DNA of 64,000 bases from Taishania pollutisoli (GCF_014518315.1 NZ_JACVEL010000003.1:186001-250000); one strand, 5' to 3'; counted from the first letter of the stretch, positions 42,670 to 51,675 are shown. Notes: generated by a model from the sequence alone, not told the origin. Program-made: numbers and translations.

Positions 42670-43368
42670 TTACTTTCCTTCCAGCCACTCACTCACCACT
42701 TTCCGATACGTTTCCCCGATCGGAACAAATTCCTGGTTGTGCAATTGAATCTGGTTGCCTTCAATCAGTTTGATTTTATCCGTTGGAATGATGTACGAAC
42801 GATGAATGCGGATAAATTGATCGGAAGGTAATTTTCCCAGGATGTCTTTCATGTTGTCCAACACCATGATTTTTTCGTTTTTGGTATGAATCCGGATGTA
42901 ATCCCTCAATCCCTCAATGTATAGAATGTCTTCAAACGCAATTTTATAATGCTTGCGGTCGGCGCGAACAAATAAATGATCGGGTTGTGATGACACACGG
43001 AATGTTTCCTGCCACCGGGTAAACTTCTCCACACTCTGGTAAAAACGATTGAACGTAATGGGTTTCAATATAAAATCAACAACGTGAAACTGGAAGGCGT
43101 CCAGTGCATACTCCGGATAAGCAGATGTAATGATAAAATTGTGTTCCCGGTTGAACAACTGCATGACTTCAATTCCTGTTAGTTCCGGCATCTGGATGTC
43201 CAGGAAGATCAAATCAACCGGATGGGTATTGACAATCTGAATGGCTTCATACACATTGCTTCCGGCATACAACACCTTCAGAGACGTGATTTTCTTCGCG
43301 TAATCTTCAACGAGTTGCACGGCTAATGGTTCATCGTCGATAATGACGCAGTGAATGAGTTGTTTCAT
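42670..43368 (-). CDS. LytTR-family response regulator (second pair)
   Basis: The 232-residue protein has a receiver domain with D11/D12, phospho-acceptor D57 (LIFLDIQMPE), a Ser in IITSAY and Lys in ILKPI. The LytTR DNA-binding domain follows (YKIAFEDILYIEGLRDYIRIHTKN, IRIHRSYIIPTDKI). Its ATG overlaps the kinase stop codon (ATGA), so expression is coupled. It is clearly paralogous to the regulator at 25.2-25.9 kb. Target unknown. Confidence 0.92.
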   Translation of the reverse strand: MKQLIHCVIIDDEPLAVQLVEDYAKKITSLKVLYAGSNVYEAIQIVNTHPVDLIFLDIQMPELTGIEVMQLFNREHNFIITSAYPEYALDAFQFHVVDFILKPITFNRFYQSVEKFTRWQETFRVSSQPDHLFVRADRKHYKIAFEDILYIEGLRDYIRIHTKNEKIMVLDNMKDILGKLPSDQFIRIHRSYIIPTDKIKLIEGNQIQLHNQEFVPIGETYRKVVSEWLEGK

Positions 43369-44393
43369 TGGAAATAAATAACAAGGTGAGCACTGAAAAG
43401 ACCTTCTTGTTCAGTTGTCTGAAGTGTATGTTTTTCCGGGTAAAGAATTTCAAGCCGGTTCTTCAGGTTATCAATTCCAATTCCACCCAGCTTATCTTTT
43501 TTTTGGTTTCCGATTCGATTAATTACCTCAAAATCCAGTTGCTGATCATTGCAGGAAAGCCGAATAATGATGGGTATTTCAGCCGTATACGAACCATGTT
43601 TCAAGGCATTTTCAACCAATGGAGAAAGCAGATAGGGAGGAATTTCATGGTTATCACTCTGTACTGTAGTTTCCCAACTGACAAACGACTTGTCATAATG
43701 ACGCAGTTCCTCCAGTTCAAGATACGCATGGATGTAATTCAATTCTTCTCCCAGCCGGATGAAATTACGCGGTGCTTCATACGTGGTAAACCGCATAATA
43801 CTGCTGAGTTTCTCAATCGCAGGGAGTGCGTTGGGTGACTGAAAATGGACCATCGAATAAATATTGTTCAGTGTATTGAATACAAAATGCGGGTTGATTT
43901 GCGCTTTGAGGAATTTAATTTCCGTATTCTTTTGCTCTTCAATGATGTACTTATTGTAATCCAGTAGCCTTACTAACAAAACAATGAGCCAGAATGCACT
44001 GCTCAGAATGATGGGACGTGCCGCATAAAATGTATTGTCATAAATGTAATAAAGAATCCCTGTTCCGGGATTGTAATTCTGCACATTAAATAGCTGTACG
44101 GTTAGAAATTGTTCAAGAAAATAACGAAGAGCAGCAAAGAAAAGGAAAATCACGACGAGCCCCGCGATGGCTTTGATCCATTTAAACGGATGGAACACTT
44201 TCGGTAAAACGAACAAATAATTCACATAAAACGTCACAACATAGGTAATGCACCAGGTGGAGGAAAACAAGTCCATTTCCGCAAAGTGAATTCCGTTGGC
44301 ATCAACTACTGCCAGTGTAAAATAAACCCAGATCACCCAGAACAAGAGGTGTAGCGCGATTTCTTTCTTTACGGATAAGGTGCTTTTATACAT
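43365..44393 (-). CDS. LytS/YehU-type sensor histidine kinase (second pair)
   Basis: The 342-residue membrane kinase has four helices in the first 150 residues and no large sensor domain. H169 lies in AQINPHFVFNTLNN, and the HATPase part shows PPYLLSPLVENALKHGS and GGIGIDNLKNRLEILYP. I start at the ATG at 44393; the base triplet before is GTG. Divergent from the DUF5694-like gene 127 nt away, which it may regulate through its LytTR partner. Confidence 0.92.
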   Translation of the reverse strand: MYKSTLSVKKEIALHLLFWVIWVYFTLAVVDANGIHFAEMDLFSSTWCITYVVTFYVNYLFVLPKVFHPFKWIKAIAGLVVIFLFFAALRYFLEQFLTVQLFNVQNYNPGTGILYYIYDNTFYAARPIILSSAFWLIVLLVRLLDYNKYIIEEQKNTEIKFLKAQINPHFVFNTLNNIYSMVHFQSPNALPAIEKLSSIMRFTTYEAPRNFIRLGEELNYIHAYLELEELRHYDKSFVSWETTVQSDNHEIPPYLLSPLVENALKHGSYTAEIPIIIRLSCNDQQLDFEVINRIGNQKKDKLGGIGIDNLKNRLEILYPEKHTLQTTEQEGLFSAHLVIYFQ

Positions 44394-44519
44394 CACATAA
44401 AACTTTTTGTAAAAGTAGGAATATCGTTACGAACCCAAATCAGGGTTTGCAGATAAACCGGAGGGATTTGCAGATAAAGTTTCTTCACCCGGGCAAAGCA
44501 CACAATTTTTGTACAAAAA

Positions 44520-45344
44520 ATGAAACAAATGAAAAATTTAAGTTTATCACTGGCTGTAGCAATAGCTATTTTTACAGCTTCCGCACAAGACATTCAATTC
44601 AAAACAAAATTTGATGATGCTGTTCCTGTATTGAATTTAGGAACCTTTCACATGGGTTATACCAACGATGCCAATAAAACAGAATTTGATGAGCATGACA
44701 AAGAAAATGTACGCCAGATTCATGAAATCGCCAAAGCAATGGCTGCCTTCAAACCGACTGTCATTATTGTAGAAACAACGCCCGAATATCAAGAAAAACT
44801 GGAGGCATTGTACCAGGAATATCTTAAAAATCCGAAGATGACTTTTCAACATCCTGATGAGGTGGAACTACTGGCCTATGAAATCGGGCGATTGAGTGAA
44901 ACCAAACGCATCTATGGAATCGATTACAAGGAAGGATATAATTATTCTATTTATTACCAGCTGAAATATAAAGTCGACAGCACGACTTACCCGCGGTACG
45001 GAGAAATGATGGATGCCAATGAGGCTCAGATTGATGAGGAAAACGCTTCGGTACTGGAATTATTGAAGGTGACCAATCACCCGGACTATCTGGATTACCT
45101 GATCAACGTAAATGCAGACATGCTCACGTACGTGTCTACAAAAGGAAAAGCGGAAGGAGCAGAGCAGGCGACGAAATTTTACCACCGCAACCTGGTAATG
45201 TTCTCCAACTTCAATCAGATTGAACTGAAAAAAGACGACCGCGTGTTTATCTTGATGGGAGCAACACATACGGCTTTTTTCAACGAATGGATCAAGCGCA
45301 GCCCAAAATACAAACTGGTCAATGTCTTTGACTATTTGAAATAG
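44520..45344 (+). CDS. Exported DUF5694 (TraB/PrgY-like) protein
   Basis: The 274-residue protein has a signal peptide (MKNLSLSLAVAIAIFTASAQ). The mature part shows the TraB/ChaN-like order: PVLNLGTFHMGYTND (GTxH), PTVIIVETTPEYQ (a conserved glutamate), RIYGIDY, and near the end RVFILMGATHTAFFNEW (GxxH). These His and Glu residues are the putative metal site of this clan. Members are thought to be metal-dependent hydrolases or heme-binding; function not established. M4 at 44529 is an equally good start. Confidence 0.85.
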   Translation: MKQMKNLSLSLAVAIAIFTASAQDIQFKTKFDDAVPVLNLGTFHMGYTNDANKTEFDEHDKENVRQIHEIAKAMAAFKPTVIIVETTPEYQEKLEALYQEYLKNPKMTFQHPDEVELLAYEIGRLSETKRIYGIDYKEGYNYSIYYQLKYKVDSTTYPRYGEMMDANEAQIDEENASVLELLKVTNHPDYLDYLINVNADMLTYVSTKGKAEGAEQATKFYHRNLVMFSNFNQIELKKDDRVFILMGATHTAFFNEWIKRSPKYKLVNVFDYLK

Positions 45345-45381
45345 AAACAAATAACTTAATTATCAATGGTTTAATTATCAA

Positions 45382-45419
45382 TTATCAAAGGGGGTGAATA
45401 GCATTCCAACCTTTGATAA
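45382..45419. repeat. Intergenic 10-bp inverted repeat
   Basis: The arms TTATCAAAGG and CCTTTGATAA enclose 18 nt. No T-run follows, so it is not a standard terminator. It lies just before the TonB-receptor-like gene and may be an operator or an mRNA hairpin. Confidence 0.55.
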
Positions 45420-45444
45420 CTCATAAATAACGCAAAAACACACC

Positions 45445-47844
45445 ATGAATCATCTTCATTCGATCATCGTTTTGATGTTGGGAATCTTCTTCAGTACAAA
45501 CGGATCCGCACAAACACTCCGTCTTTCGGGGAACTTAATCAACCAGGACAGTATACCTGTAGAGTTTGCAACGATTCAACTACTTCGTAGCGACAGCACT
45601 GTGCAAAGTCGGGCATTGACAGACAGCTTGGGAAGGTTTCAGTTGGAGGTAGAAGCGGGAACTTATCTGCTTTGTGTTCAGTTGCTAGGTGAGGAATTGT
45701 ATGAGCAACAACTCTTGTTAACCCGCACGATGGATCTTGGAAGCGTAATTGTCAACGAATCTTCCGAATTGGAAGGATTGGTTGTCACAGCCGGAAAAAA
45801 AATTATTGAACGAAAAGCAGATCGTTTGGTATACAATGTCGAAAATTCAACTGCCGCTTCGGGTGGAAATGCCCTGGATGTCTTGAAATCGACACCATTG
45901 GTACGCGTACAGAACGATGTGGTGTCCATTGTCGGAAAAGGGGAGGTATTGGTAATGATTGACAACCGCCTGCAACGCATGTCTTCGGATGAACTGGCGG
46001 TATTGCTTCAGTCCATTCCTTCGGAAAACATTCGTAGCATTGAAGTCATTACCACACCTCCTGCCGGGTACGATGCGGAAGGTAATGGCGGATTGATCAA
46101 CATTCGCCTGAAAACAGCAAAGGAAAATGCGTGGAATGCAACGATCGGAGCAACCTACCGGCAAAAGACCTATGCAGGGGGGACAGTGATGGGAACATTC
46201 CATTACAACCATAAAAAATGGGCAGTAAATGTTGCGCTGAACGGGGGAAAACAGGATTATCTGACAACCTCCGAAAGCAGGATTTTGTATCCGAATGAAC
46301 ACTGGCGATCGGAAGTGAAAGACCGTTCTGAAACACGTGGATTCAGCGTTGGGGGAGGAGTAGACTATAAAGCGAATGAAAAATGGACAACCGGTTTCAA
46401 GTACATGGGGAATTATACGGGAGAAACAAGTGTGAACCAACCATTCACAAGCAGAATAAACCTGTTGTCAGGGAGTGCAAACGGCTTTATTCGCTCTGAT
46501 GTAAAGGCAAGTAATCGTCCTGAGATGTATTCTGTTAACTGGTTCAATGCGATTACCCCGGATTCGACCGGAACCCGCATTACAACAGATGTGGATTACT
46601 TCAGCTACCACAAGCGCGATGAACGATTTTTTGAAGGAAATGAGCTGGATGTGCACCAACATGTTTTTCCTTCTACTTATTTTTCATCCAACACCACCAA
46701 TAGGAATCGGATTGATAATATTTCTGGAAAAATGGATGTTGAAAAACCAATGAAATGGGCGTCGCTGAGCGTCGGAGCAAAATTTTCGTATACACAAACC
46801 AACAACAATCTGACAGTGACAGATTATGAAACGGGAACGCCGATACTGAATACGGATCAGTCCAATGTCTTTCGTTACCGGGAATACAATGAGGCAATTC
46901 ATGCATCGCTGAACAAGAAAATAGGTGAACGATGGGAAGCACAAACCGGTTTGCGTGCAGAAGCCACACAGACAGAAGGATATTCCCGAAACCTCGACCA
47001 GACCAACCGGAATAACTACATCAAGTTGTTTCCAACGGCTTACCTGACCTATACACCCAATGATAACCATTCATTGTCATTGAATTATAGCCGCCGGATC
47101 CGGCGACCGGGTTTTGATTACCTCAATCCGTTTATTATTCGTACAAGTCCTTACTATTATTCGGAAGGAAACCCGTTTTTGCAACCATCCATGATCGATA
47201 ATGTAGAGTTTTCCTATACGTACCGTCAAAAATGGGTGTCTTCCGTATATTATTCACAGGTATCGGATTTTTCACAGCAATTGTCCATTCTGGATGCGCA
47301 AACGAATGTCACACGAAGCACACCGCTGAATTATGCCAATACTTACCAGGTTGGAATTTCCATGTACTACAATCTTAGCAAGTGGTCGTGGTGGAACAGC
47401 TTTTCCGGGTTCAATGTCAACTATCAAAACGTACGTTCTCGAACAGCAGCCATTGCTTCTATAGACGGATACAATGCATACCTGTATTCCAATAACGACT
47501 TTACACTCAACACTTCTAAAACGTTGTTTGTGAGTGTCAATTACGGATTGCAGTTACCGGGGCGTTACCAGATTTTTTACATCTCTACGATGCACCAGCT
47601 AGATGTGTCAGTCAAGTACTTACTACTCAACAAAAAACTCGCGGTGACATTGACTGTACAGGATGTGGTCAACGGACAGCGACCATTGATTTCCTATTCT
47701 TCTAACGGAGTGGAAACCAATTTCCGCAGTTATGATGACACCCGTGGCTTCAGAATCTCGTTGAGTTACCAGTTTGGAAACAACAAGCTGAAAACAACGG
47801 AAAAAAGTTTCGGAAACGAAGAAGAACGGGAACGGGCGGAATAA
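45445..47844 (+). CDS. TonB-receptor-like outer-membrane beta-barrel protein
   Basis: The 799-residue protein has a signal peptide (HSIIVLMLGIFFSTNGSAQ) and a carboxypeptidase-regulatory-like beta-sandwich (about 23-105, LRLSGNLINQDSIPVEFATIQLL). A plug-like domain follows (ALDVLKSTPLVRVQNDVVSIVGKGEVLVMIDNRLQRMSSDELAVLLQSIPSENIRSIEVITTPPAGYDAEGNGGLINI). The rest is a barrel of the Omp_beta-brl_3 type, including the family hallmark FDYLNPFI and YYYSEGNPFLQPS. It lies in the outer membrane. Whether it couples to TonB is unclear because no TonB box is obvious. Substrate unknown; single-gene unit with a strong terminator. Confidence 0.92.
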   Translation: MNHLHSIIVLMLGIFFSTNGSAQTLRLSGNLINQDSIPVEFATIQLLRSDSTVQSRALTDSLGRFQLEVEAGTYLLCVQLLGEELYEQQLLLTRTMDLGSVIVNESSELEGLVVTAGKKIIERKADRLVYNVENSTAASGGNALDVLKSTPLVRVQNDVVSIVGKGEVLVMIDNRLQRMSSDELAVLLQSIPSENIRSIEVITTPPAGYDAEGNGGLINIRLKTAKENAWNATIGATYRQKTYAGGTVMGTFHYNHKKWAVNVALNGGKQDYLTTSESRILYPNEHWRSEVKDRSETRGFSVGGGVDYKANEKWTTGFKYMGNYTGETSVNQPFTSRINLLSGSANGFIRSDVKASNRPEMYSVNWFNAITPDSTGTRITTDVDYFSYHKRDERFFEGNELDVHQHVFPSTYFSSNTTNRNRIDNISGKMDVEKPMKWASLSVGAKFSYTQTNNNLTVTDYETGTPILNTDQSNVFRYREYNEAIHASLNKKIGERWEAQTGLRAEATQTEGYSRNLDQTNRNNYIKLFPTAYLTYTPNDNHSLSLNYSRRIRRPGFDYLNPFIIRTSPYYYSEGNPFLQPSMIDNVEFSYTYRQKWVSSVYYSQVSDFSQQLSILDAQTNVTRSTPLNYANTYQVGISMYYNLSKWSWWNSFSGFNVNYQNVRSRTAAIASIDGYNAYLYSNNDFTLNTSKTLFVSVNYGLQLPGRYQIFYISTMHQLDVSVKYLLLNKKLAVTLTVQDVVNGQRPLISYSSNGVETNFRSYDDTRGFRISLSYQFGNNKLKTTEKSFGNEEERERAE

Positions 47845-47857
47845 ATGAAAAATACGT

Positions 47858-47892
47858 GGGGGAGTGTACATGATTTGTGACTCCTCCTTTTT
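47858..47892 (+). terminator. Intrinsic terminator after the outer-membrane barrel gene
   Basis: The stem GGGGGAGT/ACTCCTCC (47858-47865, 47880-47887, one GU pair) is followed by five Ts. Confidence 0.8.
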
Positions 47893-47910
47893 AGGTATAA
47901 AACGATACTG

Positions 47911-48270
47911 TTATAGTTTTTCCAACGTTCGTTTGGTTAGTTCACTTTCTGCATCTCCTGTATTTAGTGTTGTTGCCGGTTCAAACAACATAACCGATAC
48001 TTCTTCTTCCGCTACGGGTTTGTGTTCAACACCTCTGGGAACAATCAGAAATTCATGTGGATGCAGTGTTACGGTTCTATCGCGGAACAGAATGGTTAAC
48101 GTTCCTTCCACTACATAAAACAATTCATCTTCGTGGTCGTGCTTGTGCCACACAAATTCCCCTTTCAGTTTTGCCAGTTTGACCTGCTGTCCGTTGAGTT
48201 CACCCACAATCTTCGGAGACCAGTGCTCGGAAAACAAGGATAATTTTTCAGCGATGTTTACCTTTTCCAT
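47911..48270 (-). CDS. Small cupin protein
   Basis: A 119-residue single-domain cupin with motif 1 (FVWHKHDHEDELFYVVEGTLTI), supplying the His-His-Glu metal ligands, and motif 2 (HEFLIVPRGVEHKPVA). It has the usual conserved cupin fold with a likely metal site; reaction unknown. The ATG at 48270 is used; the longer frame overlaps the upstream methyltransferase. It starts one base after that gene's stop codon, so the pair is co-translated. Confidence 0.88.
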   Translation of the reverse strand: MEKVNIAEKLSLFSEHWSPKIVGELNGQQVKLAKLKGEFVWHKHDHEDELFYVVEGTLTILFRDRTVTLHPHEFLIVPRGVEHKPVAEEEVSVMLFEPATTLNTGDAESELTKRTLEKL

Positions 48271-48271
48271 A

Positions 48272-49075
48272 TTATTCTTTTCGGGTTGCCTTAATGGAAT
48301 ACACCATCGGAATCTTGTTGTCCAGGTGAGCGATCCGGTATTTTTTCGGTGCAATTTCAACCGTTTTTCGGAAGCAGTTGTAAGGAGAATAATCAAACTC
48401 ATCCAGGGAGTTGATCTCCAACCCGTTTTTGATCAGGTTATTGACTACTTCACTGATACCGTGATTCCACATAACGTATTCAGCATGTAAATCGGCATCC
48501 CTGTCAGCATACGTTCCTTCATAAGATTCAACGATTGCTCCTGAATTAAAATAATTGTAACCAATTTTATCAAAATCATCATCAAACATCCAGACTACCG
48601 GATGAAATTCGACAAATACAAATGTTCCTCCCGGTTTCAGAAAACGGGCAACCACTTGTGCCCATTTGTCCAGATCGGGTAACCAACCAATGGTTCCGTA
48701 ACTGGTAAACACCAGATCAAATTGTTGGTCCAGGTGCTCGGGAAGCTCATACACATCGCAGCAGATAAATTTCGTGTCGACATTCATTTCCGCTGCAATT
48801 TTTCGGGCGTTGTCAATCGCATTGTCTGACAAATCCACGCCAACGGCTTTTGCTCCCAACTGGCTGAGGGAAATAGTATCCTGGCCAAAATGACATTGCA
48901 GGTGCAGCACGGATTTACCGTTGAGATCGCCAAACAGTTCCAGTTCAATTTCGTTGAGGGATGTATTTCCCTTTCGAAAACCTTCCATGTCGTAGAAGGC
49001 TGATTCCAGGTGAATGTCCGTCTTTTTATTCCAGGACTGACGATTGATCGCTATGTAATTGTGTTCTTCGCTCAT
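48272..49075 (-). CDS. Class I SAM-dependent methyltransferase
   Basis: A 267-residue methyltransferase with motif I SVLHLQCHFGQDTISLSQLGA (GxGxG is degenerate to LQCHFGQ), VGVDLSDNAIDNARKIAAEM, and DLVFTSYGTIGWLPDLDKWAQVVARFLKPGGTFVFVEFHP. The LQCHFGQDT pattern marks a widespread Bacteroidota/Firmicutes group of uncharacterised methyltransferases. The cupin follows immediately; a small membrane protein gene precedes. Confidence 0.92.
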   Translation of the reverse strand: MSEEHNYIAINRQSWNKKTDIHLESAFYDMEGFRKGNTSLNEIELELFGDLNGKSVLHLQCHFGQDTISLSQLGAKAVGVDLSDNAIDNARKIAAEMNVDTKFICCDVYELPEHLDQQFDLVFTSYGTIGWLPDLDKWAQVVARFLKPGGTFVFVEFHPVVWMFDDDFDKIGYNYFNSGAIVESYEGTYADRDADLHAEYVMWNHGISEVVNNLIKNGLEINSLDEFDYSPYNCFRKTVEIAPKKYRIAHLDNKIPMVYSIKATRKE

Positions 49076-49078
49076 TGT

Positions 49079-49243
49079 TTAACGTACTATAAAAAAATAG
49101 ATTGTTCCCCAAATACCAATAAAAAATAATCCCGGAAGTACAGTTGTTCGGAATTTTCTTTTCAATTGCTTACTGAAAGCCAAATATAGCACATAAATAA
49201 GCAACAGTGCTGTGAGTCCGATGGGAATGTAGAGGTAAAACAT
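49079..49243 (-). CDS. Small two-helix membrane protein
   Basis: A 54-residue product from the ATG at 49243 (MFYLYIPIGLTALLLIYVLYLAF) with two hydrophobic helices around a basic loop (SKQLKRKFRTT), ending 3 nt before the methyltransferase ATG. The conserved spacing suggests it is a real first gene of this operon. Unknown function. An eleven-T run directly precedes the start codon region. Confidence 0.6.
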   Translation of the reverse strand: MFYLYIPIGLTALLLIYVLYLAFSKQLKRKFRTTVLPGLFFIGIWGTIYFFIVR

Positions 49244-49366
49244 ACTTGTTTTTTTTTTTAGTTGATAACCTCCCGAAATATATGCTGTAAATCGGGAATG
49301 TAAGCCTAATTTAGACAAAAAAATGGATGTTTCATTGATTTCGGGAAAATTAAGAAGAGTTTGTGT

Positions 49367-49837
49367 CTAATCAGGTCCGGTATTTCCCCTCACCATCTCA
49401 ATGTGCTCAATCCCGTCCTCATCGTACGGCTCACCTGTTTCCACAAACCCACAGGAATTGTAAAATGCCAGCAGATAGGTCTGTGCCCCAATCCGTATCG
49501 GTTGATCCGGATAGTATGTCTGCACTGCTTCAATACTGCGTTGCATGAGTGCTTTCCCGAACTGGCTTCGGCGGTGTTTCAATGCTGTCAACACCCGCCC
49601 GATGGATGGTTCTTCGTAGGAAATTCCCGGCGGAACAATGCGTGCATAGGCTGCCAGTTCTCCGGTTTCCGGAATGCGTCCCATCAGGTGATAACAGTGC
49701 TGGTCTTTGTCATCCGGATCGCGGTATATACACTGCTGTTCGATCACAAATACATCGGAACGTAGCTGTAGTAGCTCATACAGTTCATTGACGGTGAGCG
49801 AAGAAAAATGCCGGATGGTCCAGTTGAGTGGATGCAT
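49367..49837 (-). CDS. ElaA-like GNAT acetyltransferase
   Basis: The 156-residue protein matches the ElaA subgroup: LTVNELYELLQLRSDVFVIEQQCIYRDPDDKDQHCYHLMGR, then ELAAYARIVPPG, SIGRVLTALKHRRSQFGKALMQRSIEAV (acetyl-CoA loop) and IRIGAQTYLLAFYNSCGFVETGEPYDEDGIEHIEMVR. Substrate unknown. Confidence 0.93.
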   Translation of the reverse strand: MHPLNWTIRHFSSLTVNELYELLQLRSDVFVIEQQCIYRDPDDKDQHCYHLMGRIPETGELAAYARIVPPGISYEEPSIGRVLTALKHRRSQFGKALMQRSIEAVQTYYPDQPIRIGAQTYLLAFYNSCGFVETGEPYDEDGIEHIEMVRGNTGPD

Positions 49838-49859
49838 GCTTGTCTGTTTTTAACTATTA

Positions 49860-49867
49860 CAAAGGTA
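49860..49867 (-). promoter_or_regulatory. -7 element TACCTTTG of the ElaA-like gene
   Basis: On the minus strand, TACCTTTG ends 22 nt before the ATG at 49837. Confidence 0.55.
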
Positions 49868-49918
49868 CCATGCAATTTGCTACGAATGCTTTCGGATGAA
49901 TTTTTTTACAAAAATTGC

Positions 49919-49948
49919 TTGTCAGCTCTGAAAAAATATTCATCTTTG
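49919..49948 (+). promoter_or_regulatory. tRNA-Leu promoter TTG-N19-CATCTTTG
   Basis: TTG at 49919-49921 and the -7 box CATCTTTG at 49941-49948 have the right spacing. The box ends 23 nt before the mature tRNA 5' end. Confidence 0.55.
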
Positions 49949-49971
49949 CAGTCTGCTAATCGCAAGAGGCT

Positions 49972-50053
49972 GCCCAAGTGGCGAAATTGGTAGACGCACC
50001 GTCTTCAGGTGGCGGCGCCGCAAGGTGTGCTGGTTCGAGTCCAGTCTTGGGCA
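49972..50053 (+). tRNA. tRNA-Leu (anticodon CAG)
   Basis: Acceptor stem GCCCAAG/CTTGGGC, D-arm with AAATTGGTAGACGCAC, anticodon CAG at 50006-50008 in loop TTCAGGT, a long variable arm as expected for leucine tRNA, and T-arm GGTTCGAGTCC. CCA is not encoded. A terminator follows. Confidence 0.95.
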
Positions 50054-50060
50054 CTAAAAA

Positions 50061-50092
50061 AGAGGGAGAGTACATACTCTCCTTCTTTTTTT
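50061..50092 (+). terminator. Intrinsic terminator of tRNA-Leu
   Basis: The GAGGGAGAGT/ACTCTCCTTC hairpin with a 4-nt loop is followed by TTTTTTT. Confidence 0.85.
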
Positions 50093-50440
50093 GCTCTCTT
50101 CTCTCACACTCACTCTAAAGAAACCATTTTCTAAAAACATAACTTATTGAACCTCTTTTAAATCGCGCAAGTATTTCCAGTCTTAAATAGAAATCTTAAT
50201 TCTACTATTCACGTTCGATTTCGAAAAATTAGATGTTTATCAAAAATCAGTTAAGAAGAGCGTCTTTGGACCGAATTTTACACCCTGACAAAAGCAGAAA
50301 GCACAGCCAGCAGGGAAGATTAAACTACGGATTTCAAACAAATAGCTACGAATATATAATAACAAACTGCAAATGATTGTGTGGAGAAGTGCAGATACGT
50401 GAATTTGATTAGTTTTGCCACCAAAATAAATTGTTTTAAC
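50093..50440. other. AT-rich intergenic region
   Basis: About 350 bp between the tRNA-Leu terminator and the next gene. No convincing frame on either strand; the minus-strand frames here lack plausible starts and are shadows. No repeat or RNA motif is recognised. Confidence 0.5.
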
Positions 50441-50881
50441 ATGTTGAATAAAAATATTGATTTTGTTATCTGTGAAAATGCAAGTTTCATGAATGCAAAA
50501 GCGCCTACGAGCATTACTAAAGGAATTTGTGTGGGCACAAAGAATTACCTTTTTTACATCCCAACCCAGACTGTCGGGTTTTTTCCATTGCTTCAGACGT
50601 TTAAGAACCACCGTTTCTTTGAAGGTGTTTCGATATTGGAAGGAACAATGAAATTGATCAACAGCGCGGAATCTGTTCAGCAATTGGAAGAATCACTCAC
50701 CGATTTGCTGGAAAACAACGAAAAATATGTGCACGAAATAGCATCGTTCAATACGTTTGTGATTTCAGGTCTTTTCGTTAAAAACAATGTGCGCCTTATC
50801 CGCAGCCGATTCGATTTTTATGCTTGCGTGGTGAATCCAAAGGCCGTGGCAAAAGAATTCAGGGATTTTTACGGGAAGTAA
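50441..50881 (+). CDS. Hypothetical protein
   Basis: Not recognised. A 146-residue cytosolic protein from the ATG at 50441 (MLNKNIDFVICENASFMNAKAPTSITKGICVGTKNYLFYIP), with a helical middle (SVQQLEESLTDLLENNEKYVHEIASF) and a mixed end (RLIRSRFDFYACVVNPKAVAKEFRDFYG). The zinc-ribbon gene follows one base after its stop codon, so the two are co-translated. Confidence 0.7.
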   Translation: MLNKNIDFVICENASFMNAKAPTSITKGICVGTKNYLFYIPTQTVGFFPLLQTFKNHRFFEGVSILEGTMKLINSAESVQQLEESLTDLLENNEKYVHEIASFNTFVISGLFVKNNVRLIRSRFDFYACVVNPKAVAKEFRDFYGK

Positions 50882-50882
50882 G

Positions 50883-51107
50883 ATGTGGTCGGTCAGATAC
50901 AAGACTGTAAACCGCAGACAAGGCGATAAAGCGTCCCGATGCCGTGTTTGCAAGCAGGAAACTACCAAAATGCATGTAACGGAAAAAAAGATCGTGTCCG
51001 TTTTGTGGCTGATCCCAATCCCTTTAAACAACGAATATTTTGAAATCTGCTCCGGTTGTAAAGCCCGCATTCGCGTAATTGCCGATCCGGAATTGATTGA
51101 TGCTTAA
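50883..51107 (+). CDS. Small zinc-ribbon protein
   Basis: The 74-residue protein has two CxxC pairs (CRVCKQ near 20-23 and CSGCKA near 56-59) separated by a hydrophobic strand pair, a zinc-ribbon fold. It is basic at the N-terminus (RYKTVNRRQGDKASR). Such small proteins may bind nucleic acid or partner proteins. It is translationally coupled to the upstream hypothetical gene and precedes a terminator. Confidence 0.75.
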   Translation: MWSVRYKTVNRRQGDKASRCRVCKQETTKMHVTEKKIVSVLWLIPIPLNNEYFEICSGCKARIRVIADPELIDA

Positions 51108-51114
51108 TTTAAAG

Positions 51115-51145
51115 AAACGCCCGCGATACCGTGGGCGTTTATCTT
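51115..51145 (+). terminator. Intrinsic terminator of the two-gene unit
   Basis: The stem AAACGCCC/GGGCGTTT (51115-51122 and 51133-51140) is followed by ATCTTTT. Confidence 0.75.
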
Positions 51146-51149
51146 TTGT

Positions 51150-51157
51150 TAATTTTG
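51150..51157 (+). promoter_or_regulatory. -7 element TAATTTTG of the lipoprotein gene
   Basis: TAATTTTG fits TAnnTTTG and ends 23 nt before the ATG at 51181. Confidence 0.5.
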
Positions 51158-51180
51158 AATTACTAACATCTCAAATCACA

Positions 51181-51675
51181 ATGATGCCCCGAATTGTAGT
51201 ACTAATGAGTCTTCTGTTATTTCTGACAGCCTGTGACCCGTCGGAACGATCCTTTTCTGAACAAATAAAAGTTATTCATGACCAGTCTGAACAACCGATA
51301 GAAGGCAATGTTGAACCGGACACAAAGGAGAAGGTAACACATCCGATTGCAGAAAAATACATCGGAACATTTTCCGTAGGAGTTGAAACGGAAGCGACCA
51401 CTACGGGAATGGCAAGCATTGAATACACATTTACCATTACCAATGAATATGTTCAATTGGAAACAAACACATACCATGAACCGATTCGATGCAACGGGAA
51501 ATACACGGCAGTAGAAAAAGAGAACATCCTGGAGCTGTATTATACCGGCGACGAAGAATTTTGCGAGACGGAGAGTCCGATGTTCTTTCTCAAAGAGAAA
51601 AGAGGAAAACTATATGCTCAAGGACTTGGTGGTGAAGGAACGTATCATGATTGGATTAAGCTTGAACGGAAGTAA
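51181..51675 (+). CDS. Lipoprotein, function unknown
   Basis: The 164-residue protein starts at ATG 51181 (or 51184) with a signal ending in a lipobox LTAC, giving a lipidated cysteine at about residue 18. The mature part is acidic, then a beta-rich domain (YIGTFSVGVETEATTTGMASIEYTFTITNEYVQLETNTYHEPIRCNG ... ILELYYTGDEEFCETESPMFFLKEKRG) with two cysteines that could pair. Unknown function, envelope location. Confidence 0.78.
   Translation: MMPRIVVLMSLLLFLTACDPSERSFSEQIKVIHDQSEQPIEGNVEPDTKEKVTHPIAEKYIGTFSVGVETEATTTGMASIEYTFTITNEYVQLETNTYHEPIRCNGKYTAVEKENILELYYTGDEEFCETESPMFFLKEKRGKLYAQGLGGEGTYHDWIKLERK

Noticed and set aside
46097-46970. Several minus-strand frames within the TonB-receptor-like gene
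   Set aside because: Shadows of a convincing 799-residue plus-strand gene; cysteine- and proline-rich nonsense compositions.
50240-50683. Minus-strand frames of up to 147 codons near tRNA-Leu
   Set aside because: They overlap the better plus-strand gene at 50441 and lack typical starts or family features.
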